Source of the DNA: Lepturacanthus savala
Taxonomy: Eukaryota > Chordata > Actinopteri > Scombriformes > Trichiuridae
NCBI GenBank assembly: GCA_030544235.1
Contig: CM060471.1
Location: 5,722,348 to 5,786,347, forward strand
Length of the DNA stretch: 64,000 nt
Direction: 5' to 3'
The notes beneath the pieces are model-generated. The model was not told the origin of the DNA. It made no database searches and was given only the letters and a program-made list of their open reading frames with translations. Positions 35,049 to 47,690 of this stretch are shown piece after piece. The position numbers and the translations under genes are program-made. How positions within the stretch are numbered: position 1 is the first letter of the stretch; every line of letters begins with the position of its first letter.

Positions 35049-38000
35049 GGGGGGGCTCAGGTCCAGCTGGTATGCGTGAGCCTGTCCTCCAGGTCACTCT
35101 CCTCTGGGGAGTTCAACATCTTTTGTCTCCAGGGCTGCCGGACAGGAATGTGCCTCTAATGTTTGCATGAATAAATGCAGCTCTGTGACATTTCCAACCC
35201 TCCAAATTGGCATTTTGATCTGATACATTTACATATGTCACAGCAGCTCTGCCACATCATGTATGTTTCATTGCATTGTGAGGGGAGGTCTGCCCGCCAC
35301 ATGAATAATTGTTTAACAAGATAGTTTTAGCGCTCCCTAATTATCTCCGTGGTGAAAACTGTCAGATTTATTTCTGCTTAAAGGTAAATCAAACAGAAAC
35401 GTGTCGGGTCTAATAGTGAATGATCTAATGGTTTCTCTCCATCATCGACGCTCCAGTGGAGCAGCGTGTTGATAAGGCCCAAACATGGAGAAGATGATGG
35501 TCCTGGAGCCATATTCAGAGTGATGCTTCCTGGATGCGAGGCATGACTTATATATGAGAATCACCTCGCAGGGACGTCTGCTGTTCAGAAATGGGCTTTC
35601 CATGAGCGAGGTGATCACCCTTATCAATTTTTAAAGCCCAGGTTATTGACACTAACCTGAGTTATGGAGGTTATGCAGAGGCCATGGTAATGATTCCCTA
35701 AGCTTTCACATACAACACCAGAGGGGCTGGCTCTTACTATAAAATATTGGTTGATAGCAGGCGTTATTGCTCCGATGAGTATTACTGGTAATGTCTGCAC
35801 AGTGGGCTTCTCTTTGTCCATCTGTAGTCATGCTGGATTTTTGTATCTGGCCCCGTGGGGTTACTGTAAAGTGAGATAAAGATATATATGTAGAAAGGAT
35901 ACAGACAGTAAGTATCTCCTAGTGTGTAATGTTATAGCTTTTATTATTAGAATAAATGCTGAACTGTCACATTGTCCATTTCTGACATGATGGAGCTTCC
36001 TGCTCAACCACATCTACATCTACACCAGTCAACAAAATCATTTTCTATATTCTTTGGCAAATAAATACTTCTTATAAATGTTTTATCCCCTACAGCATCA
36101 AGGGTCAAATATGAAACAAAAAAAACAAATGACTCTTATATTTCATATAATATAGTATATTTTACTACTGCATATATTTCTCAGTTAATTTGATTATGTC
36201 ATTTAATTTCATTCAGACATTTTAGCACTGTACAATTTACAAGTCAAGTATTCTTGACTATTGATATTGATGTGTTTAAATTTACAATTTATTGTTTAAA
36301 ATGTGTAAGCCAGTTGATTTACAAAAAACACAAGCAGAAATATAACTTTAAATTATTGATTGTTATTCTGTCTGCTGGATACGTAAATATAATATAATAT
36401 AATATAGTTGTTTGCAAATATGTTCACCACAAAACATATTATTTGATAATATATACTTTAAGATATATCCTTATTAATTTAGAATATGTAACTGATGTGT
36501 ATTTCTTGCTTGTTCCATTGCCCCAAAAGACTGGACAAAAGACATAAAGTCCCTTGAAACTTGAAGCCTCAAAAGGACAAACACTGAGACATGACTTTAA
36601 AGTGAAGAAGGAGAAATCTTGTGTCCAGCTGTTAAACTTTTGAAATGAAATATATTCATAGATTCTTGATTTTTTTAATGAAGTAGAATGAGAGGGGGGA
36701 AGTGTAATTTTAAGGATTTTAAAATTTTAAACTTTTTTTCTGGGAAAAAATGCATTATTATTCAAAGTAGAACTTTTATATACATCTTAAAAATGGCTGG
36801 AGAGGATCGTTAATTAATGCTGCTTTATTATTGCTGACTTGTTGGAGTCTTCTGCATCACATCCAATATGTGCGTGTATTATTTCCTGTTGATTTGATTC
36901 AATAAAGGCATCATAAATGCATCATTTTAATTATTTAAACAAGAAACTTTATTTTCTACATTCAACACAAATTATTAATCCAAGTATTTTATTATGTTTT
37001 TCATGACTTTGCAGTTCTATCATTGATTAATATATGTTTTCACAATATCTGTTTATTTAAAAGCTAAAATATATTTTTAAGATGAAAGAGGCACATTTCC
37101 CACTAAATAATTCTCCAACTCCAGAAATCCTTTGAAGTGTGTGCACAGTGCACAGTGATGTAGAAGTGTTAGGGCAGAGCTGACCTGACAGCCCAGTGCA
37201 CTACACCAGATTAAACTATTCTTTCAAGGTATAATCTTAGCATCACACGTCATCTCGAGGAGGGATTTTTTTTTCTTTTAGTCACTGAAGTCTTCCTAAT
37301 CCCTCAGCCTTGTTTGGTTGAAAGATTACACATATTTAATCTTAAAGGAGAAAGTTTGCCTTAATCTCCTATAAATCCCAGTGTGCGCATGCTTCTCACA
37401 TCCCCTTCACTTCAGAAACAGTTTCTCACAGACACACAACAGTCTCCACAAGAATAAAACCGCACTGCCAGTCACAGATTAGAGACTTTTAATGTTTGGT
37501 TTATGATAATCCTTCAATTTTCTTGCTTTCGGACAGAAACAGCATTATGTTTCTCATGACCCCTCGAATCAAGCGGGACCACAGATATAATTATGTTACC
37601 ACGCGGATGTCGAAGAGAGATTTAAATCAGTGCAAACTTTAGGGAATAAGCATTACAGTTGGTGAAATCCTCTAAAAGCCAAATTGAACTGAGGCTTTGT
37701 GCTGAAAATACATTTGGATTCATTTGATAAGCTTTCGTTTGATTCTGCCTATTATTAACAGTGTTTTGTTAGAACGTCAGCGTGTCAGGGTGTCAGGGTG
37801 TCAGGGCCCTTATTGATCTGATCGGCTCTAACTAGAGATGTTAATAAAGTTCGAGTCTTTCCATTGATTGTCTGCCTATTATCAGTTGGTGTATTGGGCG
37901 GTAACTCAATGTTCGCTGTCAGCCATCCGCTTGATGTTTTGCTTTTATTGCCGCCCTCATGCCAATACCATGATACAACTCTTTATTCTCCAGCTCGCAA

Positions 38001-39098
38001 ACAAAGAACTTAGTGATTTTATTACCCACTCACAGATGAATCAAAGATCTGGGTTATTTGACAATGACATATTGAGAACATCCACTTAAGGATCCCTTAT
38101 TATTTGTGTGTGAGCTTAAAGATTGAATATGGAGGGTACAGTAATGGCTGATAAGCAATTCAAATATTTTCATTTTGAAGTTGAGTTACTGTTTTCCTTA
38201 GCTTTCAACTACATTTCAGTTGTAATGATGATGGCTCAGTTATCATAACCTGAGGATTTTTATTGAACTTTAAAAAAAAGTATTGGCTGCATTCGAAAGC
38301 GCCTACCTCCCACCTACATAGTAGGCAAAAATGAGGAATCCACGATCTAGAATGTCCGAATACCTTAGTAGTTTTATTATATTTCATTAGTTTTATGATA
38401 TTTTGCAGTATGCAAACAAACCACACTACACAATTCCAGAAGCCACCAGGAGGTCAATAACTGTAGTAAAAGAAGAACTTTTGGATATTTTTTCCCAAAA
38501 CTTTATTGAACAATACAATAATTACTGTGTAATAGAGAGGAATAAAAGATATAATTATATTATATAATAATAATAAAAAAATAATATAATAATTACATTT
38601 TAATCATGTTATTGAATTAATTTCTTTAATTTTTCTTTGCATGTATATGATATTTTCCCATAATCATATAATCATAATGATAATATTGATCGTATCAGAT
38701 ATTTCTTTAGCGATGTCCTTTGACCATCTGGATTCAAAGATGGCTGCTGTATTATGTCTGAATTGTGTCTTCTACTGGCTAACTTCCTACATACAGTAGA
38801 AGCTACTACTGTGGTGTTGGAGTAGTAGCTACTGGTTAGTAGACAGTAATGCTAAGTTTTCTGATACAGCCATTAAATCACATCCTCTTCTTTTTAAATA
38901 ATCTTCTTGTGTATACTTTATAAAGTGTTTCCTTATAGACACATGTATAGCAAGATTGTCAATGCTTTAAATGATATATAATATATATGAACTATTGCCC
39001 TATAGCAATTCCTGCAAATAGGCTTTAAAAGAAAATTAACTTGCAAATAAGTTTTTATCAACTTAAGGGGAAGGTTCTAATGTATCAGCAAAGGAGTT

Positions 39099-39503
39099 TT
39101 AAAGCTACGGTGCATAAGAATAAGTCCTTGTCAAATGAGTTCACACATCGCTGATTAATTCTATTTCCACCAGGTGAATCTCTCTGTGTTTTATTGAGAG
39201 CTTTTAAATCTTAAGTCTGTGGTGACTTGCCCTGCTGGCTGAATAAATGCATACTGAGCCTATACTGCAATGAGGCCTATGATGAAGGAAAGTGTGGATT
39301 GTGTTTTGTTATTACTTTAACTCTATATGTAGAGATTTATGGACATTTAGCAGCATCTAGTGAAACAGATTTGACAGAAATTGAATTTGTTATTAATATG
39401 TATGATGGCCTTTAATGTTACTGTAGGTTCTCTTTTGGGGTACTCGGTTGCAATCTGCACGCTCACCGCTAGTTGTCACCAAAATGACACACTGTACCTT
39501 TAA
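39099..39503. mobile_element. MITE copy C, TTAAAGGTACAGTGT family
   Basis: It opens ttaaagctacggtgcataag and closes gacacactgtacctttaa, with the inner words tttagcagcatctagtgaaa and accgctagttgtcacc. More degenerate than copy A. Confidence 0.6.
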
Positions 39504-41019
39504 ATACTGAAATACTGAATAGTGACACAAGCTTTTTTATCTCAGTTTCTGCCATGAAAAACTGTGCTTTAATGTCCCATTACCCCCTGCATTAGGTGCT
39601 GATCTTGTACAAGAACAGAACAATTCTAGAAAAACATAATCCATGCATTAGCTTCCAAAACACATCAGGAGGCACAATTGACAGAAGATTTTATACAACA
39701 AGCTTGGGGAAACTAAATTTCATGTCTTCATTTGTAACTGAAACCTATAGTAAAAACCAGAATCTGTGGGGAATAACAAATCCTTAATCATAAGTGTGCT
39801 GTTGCTATCATATAATTATGGATTATTTTATCGTATTAATCTGGAATCTCTTTCTGTGATCACTAAACGATCTAGAACATTTTGCACACATCACAGAAAT
39901 AACCAGAGCAGCGAAGGCAGAGATGCGCCGAGAAAGAAATTTAATTTGACACGTAGAGCATTGAACAGATCTAAAGTAAATTGCAGAATAATACAGACGG
40001 TGACAGTCTGCAACATGATATGAGTGTTGATGCAGCCCGGCCAAGTTGCTAAGCTCTGGCGTATTGAGTTCTGATGAGCCATCCCCTCTTTGTGCATATT
40101 ATATGTGAGCTATGGGAATCCAAATGCAACAATATTGACACTGTGCAATTAGAGTAGGGTCATTAGGTCTGCTGCTATTTTAGAGAAAGAAAAGCAGGAG
40201 TTGCATCACTGGAATCCTGCCTGGTTGAGATGGAGAACACACGCAAGCAAATAAACTTGAACACACACACACATGCACGCACGCTCCAAAACCTACCCAC
40301 CCCCCACTTTAACACACACACACACTCTCCCTGTTCCTCATCTAAATTAGAGGGGGTGATAAAGGGAGGAGGGGGTGGCTGATGAAACAGAAGGGGCACA
40401 GGCGAGCAGGGATTTCTAAAGCCTGCTTCGCTGGATGCCTTGACCCCAGCTCAGCTCCTCACCTCCTCGGCCTCCTCGGGCCTCCACATTCTGACCCGGA
40501 GAGGCTCGAGGAACGGCAGGAGCTTTTCAAAAGGGCTTGATTGGATTTTTTTTTCGTGAAAAGGGGAGGAAAAAAAAAAACACTGAGCCTCTTAGCACCC
40601 TGCTTCACAATGACGAAGAAGCATGCGTGTGTGCATCAGCATAGCTATCAACTGCTGGAGGATCATATCTGAGTGACCCTCAGATGGCCCACAACAACCT
40701 TACATAAGCTCTGTCAGAGGAGAAAAGACCCTTGTGCACACACGCTCTCACTTATATATAGGTGCAGTCACATTCTATAGATCTGCTTTAATCTCCTCGA
40801 GTCACGGCAAGGTTGATGGAAGAGTTGGTGCATTGATGAAAGCAAAATGTGAAAAAAGTTTAATGAAAAAAAATCAAGATGCAGATAAACTGTACCCTTC
40901 CTCAAATAAATCATGTTTCCTTCAGTGGTTTAATGTTAATGAACTGGAGAATTAGAGCCACCGGCTGTTTATTTTTCCCCCCACTCCTAATATTCACATA
41001 ATAGTAATGGATTTTATTT

Positions 41020-41247
41020 TAATGGTACAATGTGTATTTGTTCATCAGTTTGGGGCTCCTGTAAAAACATAGCAGTGACCTGCCTCCATGTAGATGATAA
41101 TGATAGAAAACCTGGCTAATAAAAAGCCAACAATTCTTACTTTGATAGAATTAAATACTTAAAACATACTTATAAATATTATATTCCATTTCTGCCGAGT
41201 CTTGGTGCAGCTAAATGCCGCTAAAGTTTTACCCACTGGACCTTTAA
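41020..41247. mobile_element. MITE copy D, TTAAAGGTACAGTGT family
   Basis: It opens aatggtacaatgtgtatttg and closes cccactggacctttaa, preceded by the inner word gcagctaaatgccgctaaag. Degenerate. Confidence 0.55.
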
Positions 41248-44200
41248 ACTAAGATGGAAAACTTCACCTGATGATGGTGCAATTTAAAAAGTCAGAGGAT
41301 CGCACAAGTGACTACAACTGCGACTTCTTTAGAAAAACAATGTTTGCTCCAAATGTCAGGGCAAAGCATCCAATAGCTTAAAACCTCAAATGTCAACCCG
41401 CTGATGGTGGTGGAGGAAAAAGTCGATGCCATCAGTGTCATCAGGGTTCATCATCTGGAAACTATTGAGTTCTGAACCAAACATGTCCATCCATCCTGCA
41501 GCTGTTGAGATGTTCCAGTCTTTGGACAGACAGAAGCACATTTATATCCACCTTATCAAACTCCAGTTTAACCCTAATGCAGCGTATAGCACGGTAACAA
41601 AAATGAACCAATAAACAGAACACACATAAGTATCAGAGCCTGTCAATACCACACAGTCCTCCTGTGCCTTGTGGAGTGAAGAACATAAAATCAGTCACCG
41701 GGGGAAACATTAAGGCCAAATTGCATCAGTAAAACATGTCTTCACCAGCACACCTCATCAAACAGGAGGTACAAATGGCTTCTTGGCAACAAAGTTGCCT
41801 GTCAAACAGAAACGACCCACAGTAGGCCACGTAATCTATGGATTTTTGGACCAATTTTCAGCTGCTGTGAAGCCTTAATGTTTCCTTTTTGTCACATTTC
41901 CCAACTGGCCCATGTTTCAACTGCTGGTGTCTTGACAGTTAACTTAAACAGCAGCGGCGGAGGCTCAGTTCAGGGGGCGCAGAGGGGGATGTGGAGTACC
42001 AGAGTGGGACCGGGAAGCGAAGGGACACAGAGGGACAGAGGGAAGGCATGCATGGATGTAGACAAGAATCCTAATTGTCTGTTGGGGCTCTAACAAACAA
42101 TTGTCTCTTGCACGGGGCTGACAGCATGCTTCTTTATATACTGGCTGAAGGGTCCAGTGTGTGTGTGTCTATGTGTGTGTGTGTCTCTTACATGGCCACT
42201 AACAGGTCTCGGATCACTGGTTATGAAAAGAGCGGCTGGTAACCGTTGTGTTTCTCCCGATGGAACTCTGCTCTCTGATTGGCTGGCTGCAGCTTGTGCT
42301 GCTGCTGCTGCTGCAGGCAGGAAGGTTTATTTTGGATTTGTAAATGGAGGCCATGTGGGCTGTTGGGTAATCTTTGTCAGGAGTTACTGTGGCCCGACAG
42401 AATAATGGACCAGAGAACGTGGCCTAGGTTACGTACATCCTATTCAGCAGGTTTCTCTGTGGTATGTATAAAGGTCCCATGTCGTAGAAAGTGAGATTTT
42501 AATTTCTTTTTGATTACAAGAACTTCACTGATTACTTGTCACGGCCCTCTTGAAAATGTCAAAAATGTTCGGGGCCCACATCCAACCCAATAAACAATAC
42601 AGAGGCCAAATAATATGTTCTCACAGCATTTTTCATTGTAATGATAACAATTGAACATTCAAGACTGAAGTGAACGCAACACATTCAGACAACAACTATT
42701 TGTGGTGTCAGGACTTCATTTTTCATAGATTTTCAATGTGTACTATAACTTTAAACTTGTTTAAACACTCAATACATATTTATTTATTTTATTTCTTTAA
42801 TCCTTTAGGTGCCAGAGTTTTTTTTCTAAAATGTTCAATTGACATCTGATTTGACATCTTAATTTCAAAGGGCTATAACCTAAAAGTGATGAGATAGAGA
42901 CTTTCTGTAAATTAGAGAAATGTTTAAAAAATGTACAGTGTGGGAACCACAGGTCTACATAGAATGAGTAATTAGAATAAATACTATCTCTTGTTTCAAA
43001 ATTCACACACAGCCATTATTCAAAAACTGAGAAACAGCTGTCAGGACTTCTATGAAGATGTGATGTCACAACTAATACAGCCATTCAAAACAGCCATCAT
43101 TAATATTAATGAGATAGACAAAGCAACCTGTCCTTTCTGGAGCTCCAGAGACAACATTGAGAATGGAGATTTAAAACTATATTGAGATGATTTTTAAAAA
43201 TTCAAATAAAAAACTGAAAAAATGTAAAATATTAAAGATATTGTTGATGTGCAGTATGGTTTCTTCAAGTTTCTATGATGACAGAATCCATTAACATATT
43301 TTCTGAAAATTTAGAGTAATGTTTATGACAATAGGCTGCAGCTTCTTATAAGCTTCAGATAACCTTTAAACATATTTGCACATAAAGATCTGCAGTAAGA
43401 AAACTGCAGATCTTTGTTCCCATCACCTAGATTGTAAATGAGTGGATCTTCTAAACATCGGGAAGAATGGAGGTGGAAACCTTTTCTCTCAGTGTTCATT
43501 TGGACTACTGACCTTGTGTTTTAAGACACACTTAAAAACTGTGAAGCTGTCCTTTAACATCCCTGTAAAACAAACAATATGGTGTCTGTGGTGACTCATT
43601 TCCCAGTGAAACAATTTTTTGACATCGGAACAGGAGAGGGATTTAAATCTGATCCTCATGTGTGATTGGAAGGAGTGGGCAGATCTTAGTGTTAAGTGTG
43701 ATACAGATTTTTTTTTTTTGGAATAATACAAAGTTGATTAGATTAACTCTTGTAAACACCTCTGAATACATGATTTGACATATATTTGTCATATAACATG
43801 AAATAAAACAACACGCTAACGCAAGATTAAAACTGGGTAAATGTACTTTTTATTTCATTGTATACAAAGAATTACATAAATCCTACTAGAGTCAAAAACT
43901 GAAATGCTATTACTGCCATTTCTGCTAAGCTAGAGTAAAACTTAGCGGGAGTTTATACGTTTATATTTCCCATTGTGATTGGATTTAGCTGCTGCTTCAT
44001 TTGTGCAAGATGTCAATTCTTTATAATCAGTATTTTTCTGTCAGAAATGCTGTAGCTGTCTGCCAGCTTTCCCTGATAAAGCTCTAACGTGTGGTTATAT
44101 GTCGTTAAAGTCATGGCTTTGCAGGGCATCATGTGGTGTTACAGTATCAGCCGATCACCATTTAATGAATCGGGATTGTTATCAGTCCTGATGGCGGCTC

Positions 44201-45503
44201 GGCTGCAGCGGTCACCACAGGGACGCTGGGAGAAGCTGTGCTGGGCTCAGGAGGCTCTGGGGGACTCAGGGATCGATGCAGGGACTGCTGCCTGTGATCT
44301 CCTCTGCTAAGCTGAAATAATGGAAAACTGCTCCGGTCTCTTTGGGAGTATTAGAATATGTAGGCCTACATAATGGCAAGGCTGGATTTGAGCAGCTTTT
44401 ATGTGGCTCAAAAAGAGAAACAGAGCATAGAGAACATATTTTACATTAAATTATACAAAACAGTGCTATTCCTATAAAAATAAAATATGGTATGCAGTAA
44501 TACGATTACTTTATACACTTTTCACATATTTATGTATAAGAGTATTGATAAGAATCCCATGATGTTATTTACTTCTTTGCTCAATGGGATTGGGCTGTAA
44601 ATATTGGCAGTCTGGGATTTCAGCTCTACAAACATATCTCTGGGACAAAGCTGCTTTGTGCTGAGTCCACATAATGTGATTGAAATAAAAGTGGCTGCAA
44701 GAAGCTCAGAATGCAGCTAATTTTCAGAAATAGTCTGCTTATGTTGGGAAGGTGGAAGGACATGAACATGAATCACCGAACAATGAATTATCTACTTCTG
44801 TTGATTTCTGTTTATGGCTTACCAATGTTCATTTCATCACACAATTCTAGAAACTGAGCTTTGATAATATATCATTATATGTGGGTTTACTTTAACTTAC
44901 TAGACTTTGGCTGACATGAAGTGTCCATATTTGTTTCAGACATTCCTGCATTATTCAGCAGCAAGTTGGACATATTGGTTTTCAAAAATACATAAGTCAC
45001 AATGAGGACACATTTGAAGGACATCTGCAGACACAGAGACATTCCACTAGAAAACAGGAGTAAATTCACTGTGGTGTGATGACTTTGCAGTTTATAAAAG
45101 TCCCTCTGTGGGCATTACAAGCTGTAGACTGATTTTTCTGATCGGCCTTTGATTGCAATAATCTGTTACTCCAACTTGCTGGATCATGTTTCCTTGTTTC
45201 ATCCGCACTTTAAACAACACGCACATTCCTTTCTTTCAAGGCTGTTTTCAGTCAGAGTGCAGCTGAAAAGTTACTGTGTGTTGCTGATCGACAACACAAA
45301 GTCAAAAAGGAAAAACGACAGCTTCATAACAATAGGAAGACCATAGTATACATGCAGTCAATGTCCGTGAAGGTTCTCAGTCATCCAGGTCATCTTTATC
45401 TTTTACAACTGGACTTCTTAGTTTATTGAAAAGGTTTCAAGTCCCATCCAGGAGGCTTTTTCAGTTATGGGATTTAGTGCCAGGGAACTCAGGAATTTAA
45501 AAC

Positions 45504-45716
45504 TCAGAGTGGTTGTGAAACCAAATTTACATGATCACTCTCCTGAAACAGGGGAGTGGTTGGGTAAAAGCTCCCAGGTGTGGCTAGATGTCTCCTGCCT
45601 CCGGGTGTGAACGATTTCCTAGGGAGAGCTTCCAAGACAGCGTTGTATGTGGCAGACAGGTTGTGTCTTAAGCCACTACCTCTGTTTAGTGAAGGTTTCT
45701 CTAAATGGACATACAC
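45504..45716 (-). pseudogene. Penelope-like protein C-terminal remnant
   Basis: The open frame includes HLEKPSLNRGSGLRHNLSAT and YNAVLEALPRKS, the conserved tail of Penelope-like retroelement proteins. Its apparent start is created at the Tc1 insertion boundary, so this is a fragment and not a gene. Confidence 0.72.
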
Positions 45717-46901
45717 TCACCGACCACTTTATTAGGTACACCTGTCCAACTGCTCGTTAACACTTCATTTCTAATCAGCCAATCACATGGCGGCAACATT
45801 TAGGCATGTAGACATGGTCAAGACAATCTCCTGCAGTTCAAACCAAGCATCAGTATGGGGAAGAAAGGTGATTTGAGTGACTTTGAACGTGGCATGGTTG
45901 TTGGTGTCAGAAGGGCTGGTCTGAGTATTTCAGAAACTGCTGATCTACTGGGATTTTCACGCACAACCATCTCTAGGGTTTACAGAGAATGGTCCGAAAA
46001 AGAAAAAATATCCAGTGAGCGGCAGTTCTGTGGGCAGAAATGCCTTGTTGATGCCAGAGGTCAGAGGAGAATGGCCAGACTGGTTCGAGCTGATAGAAAG
46101 GCAACAGTGACTCAAATAACCACCCGTTACAACCAAGGTAGGCAGAAGAGCATCTCTGAACGCACAGTACGTCGAACTTTGAGGCAGATGGGCTATAGCA
46201 GCAGAAGACCACGCCGGGTGCCACTCCTTTCAGCTAAGAACAGGAAACTGAGGCTACAATTTGCACAAGCTCGAAATTGGACAATAGAAAATTGGAAAAA
46301 CGTTGCCTGGTCTGATGAGTCTCAATTTCTGCTGCGACATTCGGATGGTAGGGTCAGAATTTGGCGTCAACAACATGAAAGCATGGATCCATCCTGCCTT
46401 GTATCAATGGTTCAGGCTGGTGGTGGTGGTGTAATGGTGTGGGGAATATTTTCTTGGCACTCTTTGGGCCCCTTGGTACCAATTGTATTGAGTGTTGTTG
46501 CTGTCCATGTCCATCCCTTTATGACCACAATGTACCCAGCTTCTGATGGCTACTTTCAGCAGGATAATGCGCCATGTCATAAAGCTGGAATCATCTCAGA
46601 CTGGTTTCTTGAACATGACAATGAGTTCACTGTACTCAAATGGCCTCCACAGTCACCAGATCTCAATCCAATAGAGCATCTTTTGGGATGTGGTGGAACG
46701 GGAGATTCGCATCATAGATGTGAAGCCAACAAATCTGCACCAACTGTGTGATGCCATCATGTCAATATGGACCAAACTCTCTGAGGAATGCTTCCAGCAC
46801 CTTGTTGAATCTATGCCATGAAGAATTGAGGCAGTTCTGAAGGCAAAAGGGGGTCCAACCTGTTACTAGCATGGTGTACCTAATAAAGTGGCCGGTGAGT
46901 G
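45714..46901 (+). mobile_element. Tc1/mariner element, DD36E type, 1188 bp, full length
   Basis: Terminal inverted repeats begin cactcaccgaccactttatt (left) and, read inward from the right, cactcaccggccactttatt. About 29-31 bp match with one difference. TA dinucleotides flank both sides (45712-45713 and 46902-46903), as expected for a Tc1/mariner target duplication. The element carries one decayed transposase gene. It sits inside the minus-strand Penelope-like copy. Confidence 0.95.
45855..46751 (+). pseudogene. Tc1/mariner transposase (DD36E), frameshifted
   Basis: The 298-codon frame has an N-terminal paired-type helix-turn-helix (SISETADLLGFSRTTISRVY) and the catalytic residues Asp154 (SDES), Asp237 (QQDNAPCH) and Glu274 (LNPIEHL). 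The last two are separated by 36 residues, not 34, which points to the DD36E (Incomer-like) group. Lesions: an apparent in-frame loss of about eight codons between LVPI and VHVHP; an extra T in the run 46681-46684 that shifts frame right after the catalytic Glu; and, in the original frame, TGA at 46819-46821. The last 50 or so residues are therefore lost. It is probably inactive. Confidence 0.9.
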
Positions 46902-47074
46902 TATATTGCTTCTTTAACCCCTCTTTCAAACCATCTGTCTTCCCTGTCCAAAACCTGGACATTTCTGCATCTCTGCCTTGCCACAACCTCCTTCAAATAT
47001 AATGACTTCTTCAACAGACAGAAACATAGCTGCACCATGTGGTCCCCAGTGTGGTCCCCAGTGTCTCCCACTGT

Positions 47075-47690
47075 GTTCAGTTGACAAGAACATCCAGTTC
47101 ACCAGAAAGGCAACAAGAACTATAGGTTGCCCTTCCTGGATTGTGCAGTGTCCCTGGACAAGGAAGGCAACCTCAGCACCAAGGTCTACCATAAGCCCAC
47201 CCACACAGACCAGTACATTTTATTTGATTCCATCACTTGCTGGAACACAAACTAGGGGTTATTCAAACCCTACAACACCAGGCCCATCTAAAGGATAAGG
47301 GTCATTCTTTTGAGGACTCCAATATCCAGGTTTTGGACAGAGAAGACAGATAGTTTTAAAGAGGGGTTAAAGAAGCAATATATGTCCACCTACAGAAACC
47401 TTCAGTAAACAGAAATGGTGGCTTAAGACACATACAACGCTGTCTTGGAAGCTCCCCCCGGGAAAATAGAAACTTGTTCACACCTGCAGGCAGCGGACAC
47501 CTAGCCACACAACCATCCCCTAGTTTCAATGATATGGTCATGTAAATTGTGTTTTACAGCTACTCTGAGTTTTAAATTCCTGAGTTCCCTGGCTCTAAAT
47601 CCCAGACCTGAAGAAGTCTCATTAATGGGAGGTGAAACTTCTTCAACAAAGTATAAGTCCAGTTGCTTTTCTTTTTTAAGATAGTTATAT
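47075..47690 (+). mobile_element. Penelope-like retroelement fragment, plus-strand copy
   Basis: The plus-strand reading gives LPFLDCAVSLDKEGNLSTKV and KPTHTDQYILFDS. A one-base frame change then leads to HHLLEHKLGVIQTL, which matches the reverse-transcriptase C-terminal part of Penelope-like elements. It runs directly into FEDSNIQVLDREDR, which in intact elements lies far downstream, so most of the connector and GIY-YIG nuclease is deleted. The 3' part 47321-47690 is the inverted partner of the left copy. Stops are present; the copy is dead. Confidence 0.78.
47321..47690. repeat. Right arm of inverted Penelope-like repeat
   Basis: The reverse complement of this arm follows 45395-45713 plus 46902-46965 with modest divergence. 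Examples are cttggaagctc, gtggcttaagacaca, ggaactcaggaatttaaaac and ccaaaacctgga. It contains the intact site atatattgc where the left arm is interrupted. Confidence 0.88.

Larger units (their letters stand above)
35056..45365. other. Gene-free spacer, 10 kb
   Basis: I see no exon with splice sites and homology. MITE copies lie at 39099-39503 and 41020-41247, a dispersed-repeat piece at 43158-43198, and short (CA)n/(GT)n tracts near 40262 and 42157. Less AT-rich stretches at 35430-35830, 37380-37660, 40380-40560 and 44050-44310 are candidates for conserved regulatory DNA, not shown. Confidence 0.6.
45366..47020 (-). mobile_element. Penelope-like retroelement fragment, minus-strand copy, split by a Tc1
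   Basis: Minus-strand translation gives VLDREDRWFERGVKEAIY just right of the Tc1 element and VHLEKPSLNRGSGLRHNLSA just left of it. Together they match the C-terminal end of Penelope-like retroelement proteins (the region after the GIY-YIG nuclease). The 3' end at the left includes gttctcagtcatccaggtca, typical of fish Penelope termini. Arms 45395-45713 plus 46902-46965 are inverted copies of 47321-47690. The 5' limit is approximate. Confidence 0.75.

Noticed and set aside
34617..35170. Overlapping ORFs of 135-152 codons on both strands
   Set aside because: They are Cys/Val or His/Thr repeats produced by the TG-rich microsatellite.
44050..44310. Less AT-rich block with a 73-codon ORF, considered as an exon
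   Set aside because: No splice-site pair or recognisable protein; noted only as a possible conserved noncoding stretch.
46978..47298. 106-codon ORF read as a possible gene
   Set aside because: The frame is not that of the Penelope-like protein, whose conserved residues lie in another frame; the DNA is a retroelement remnant.
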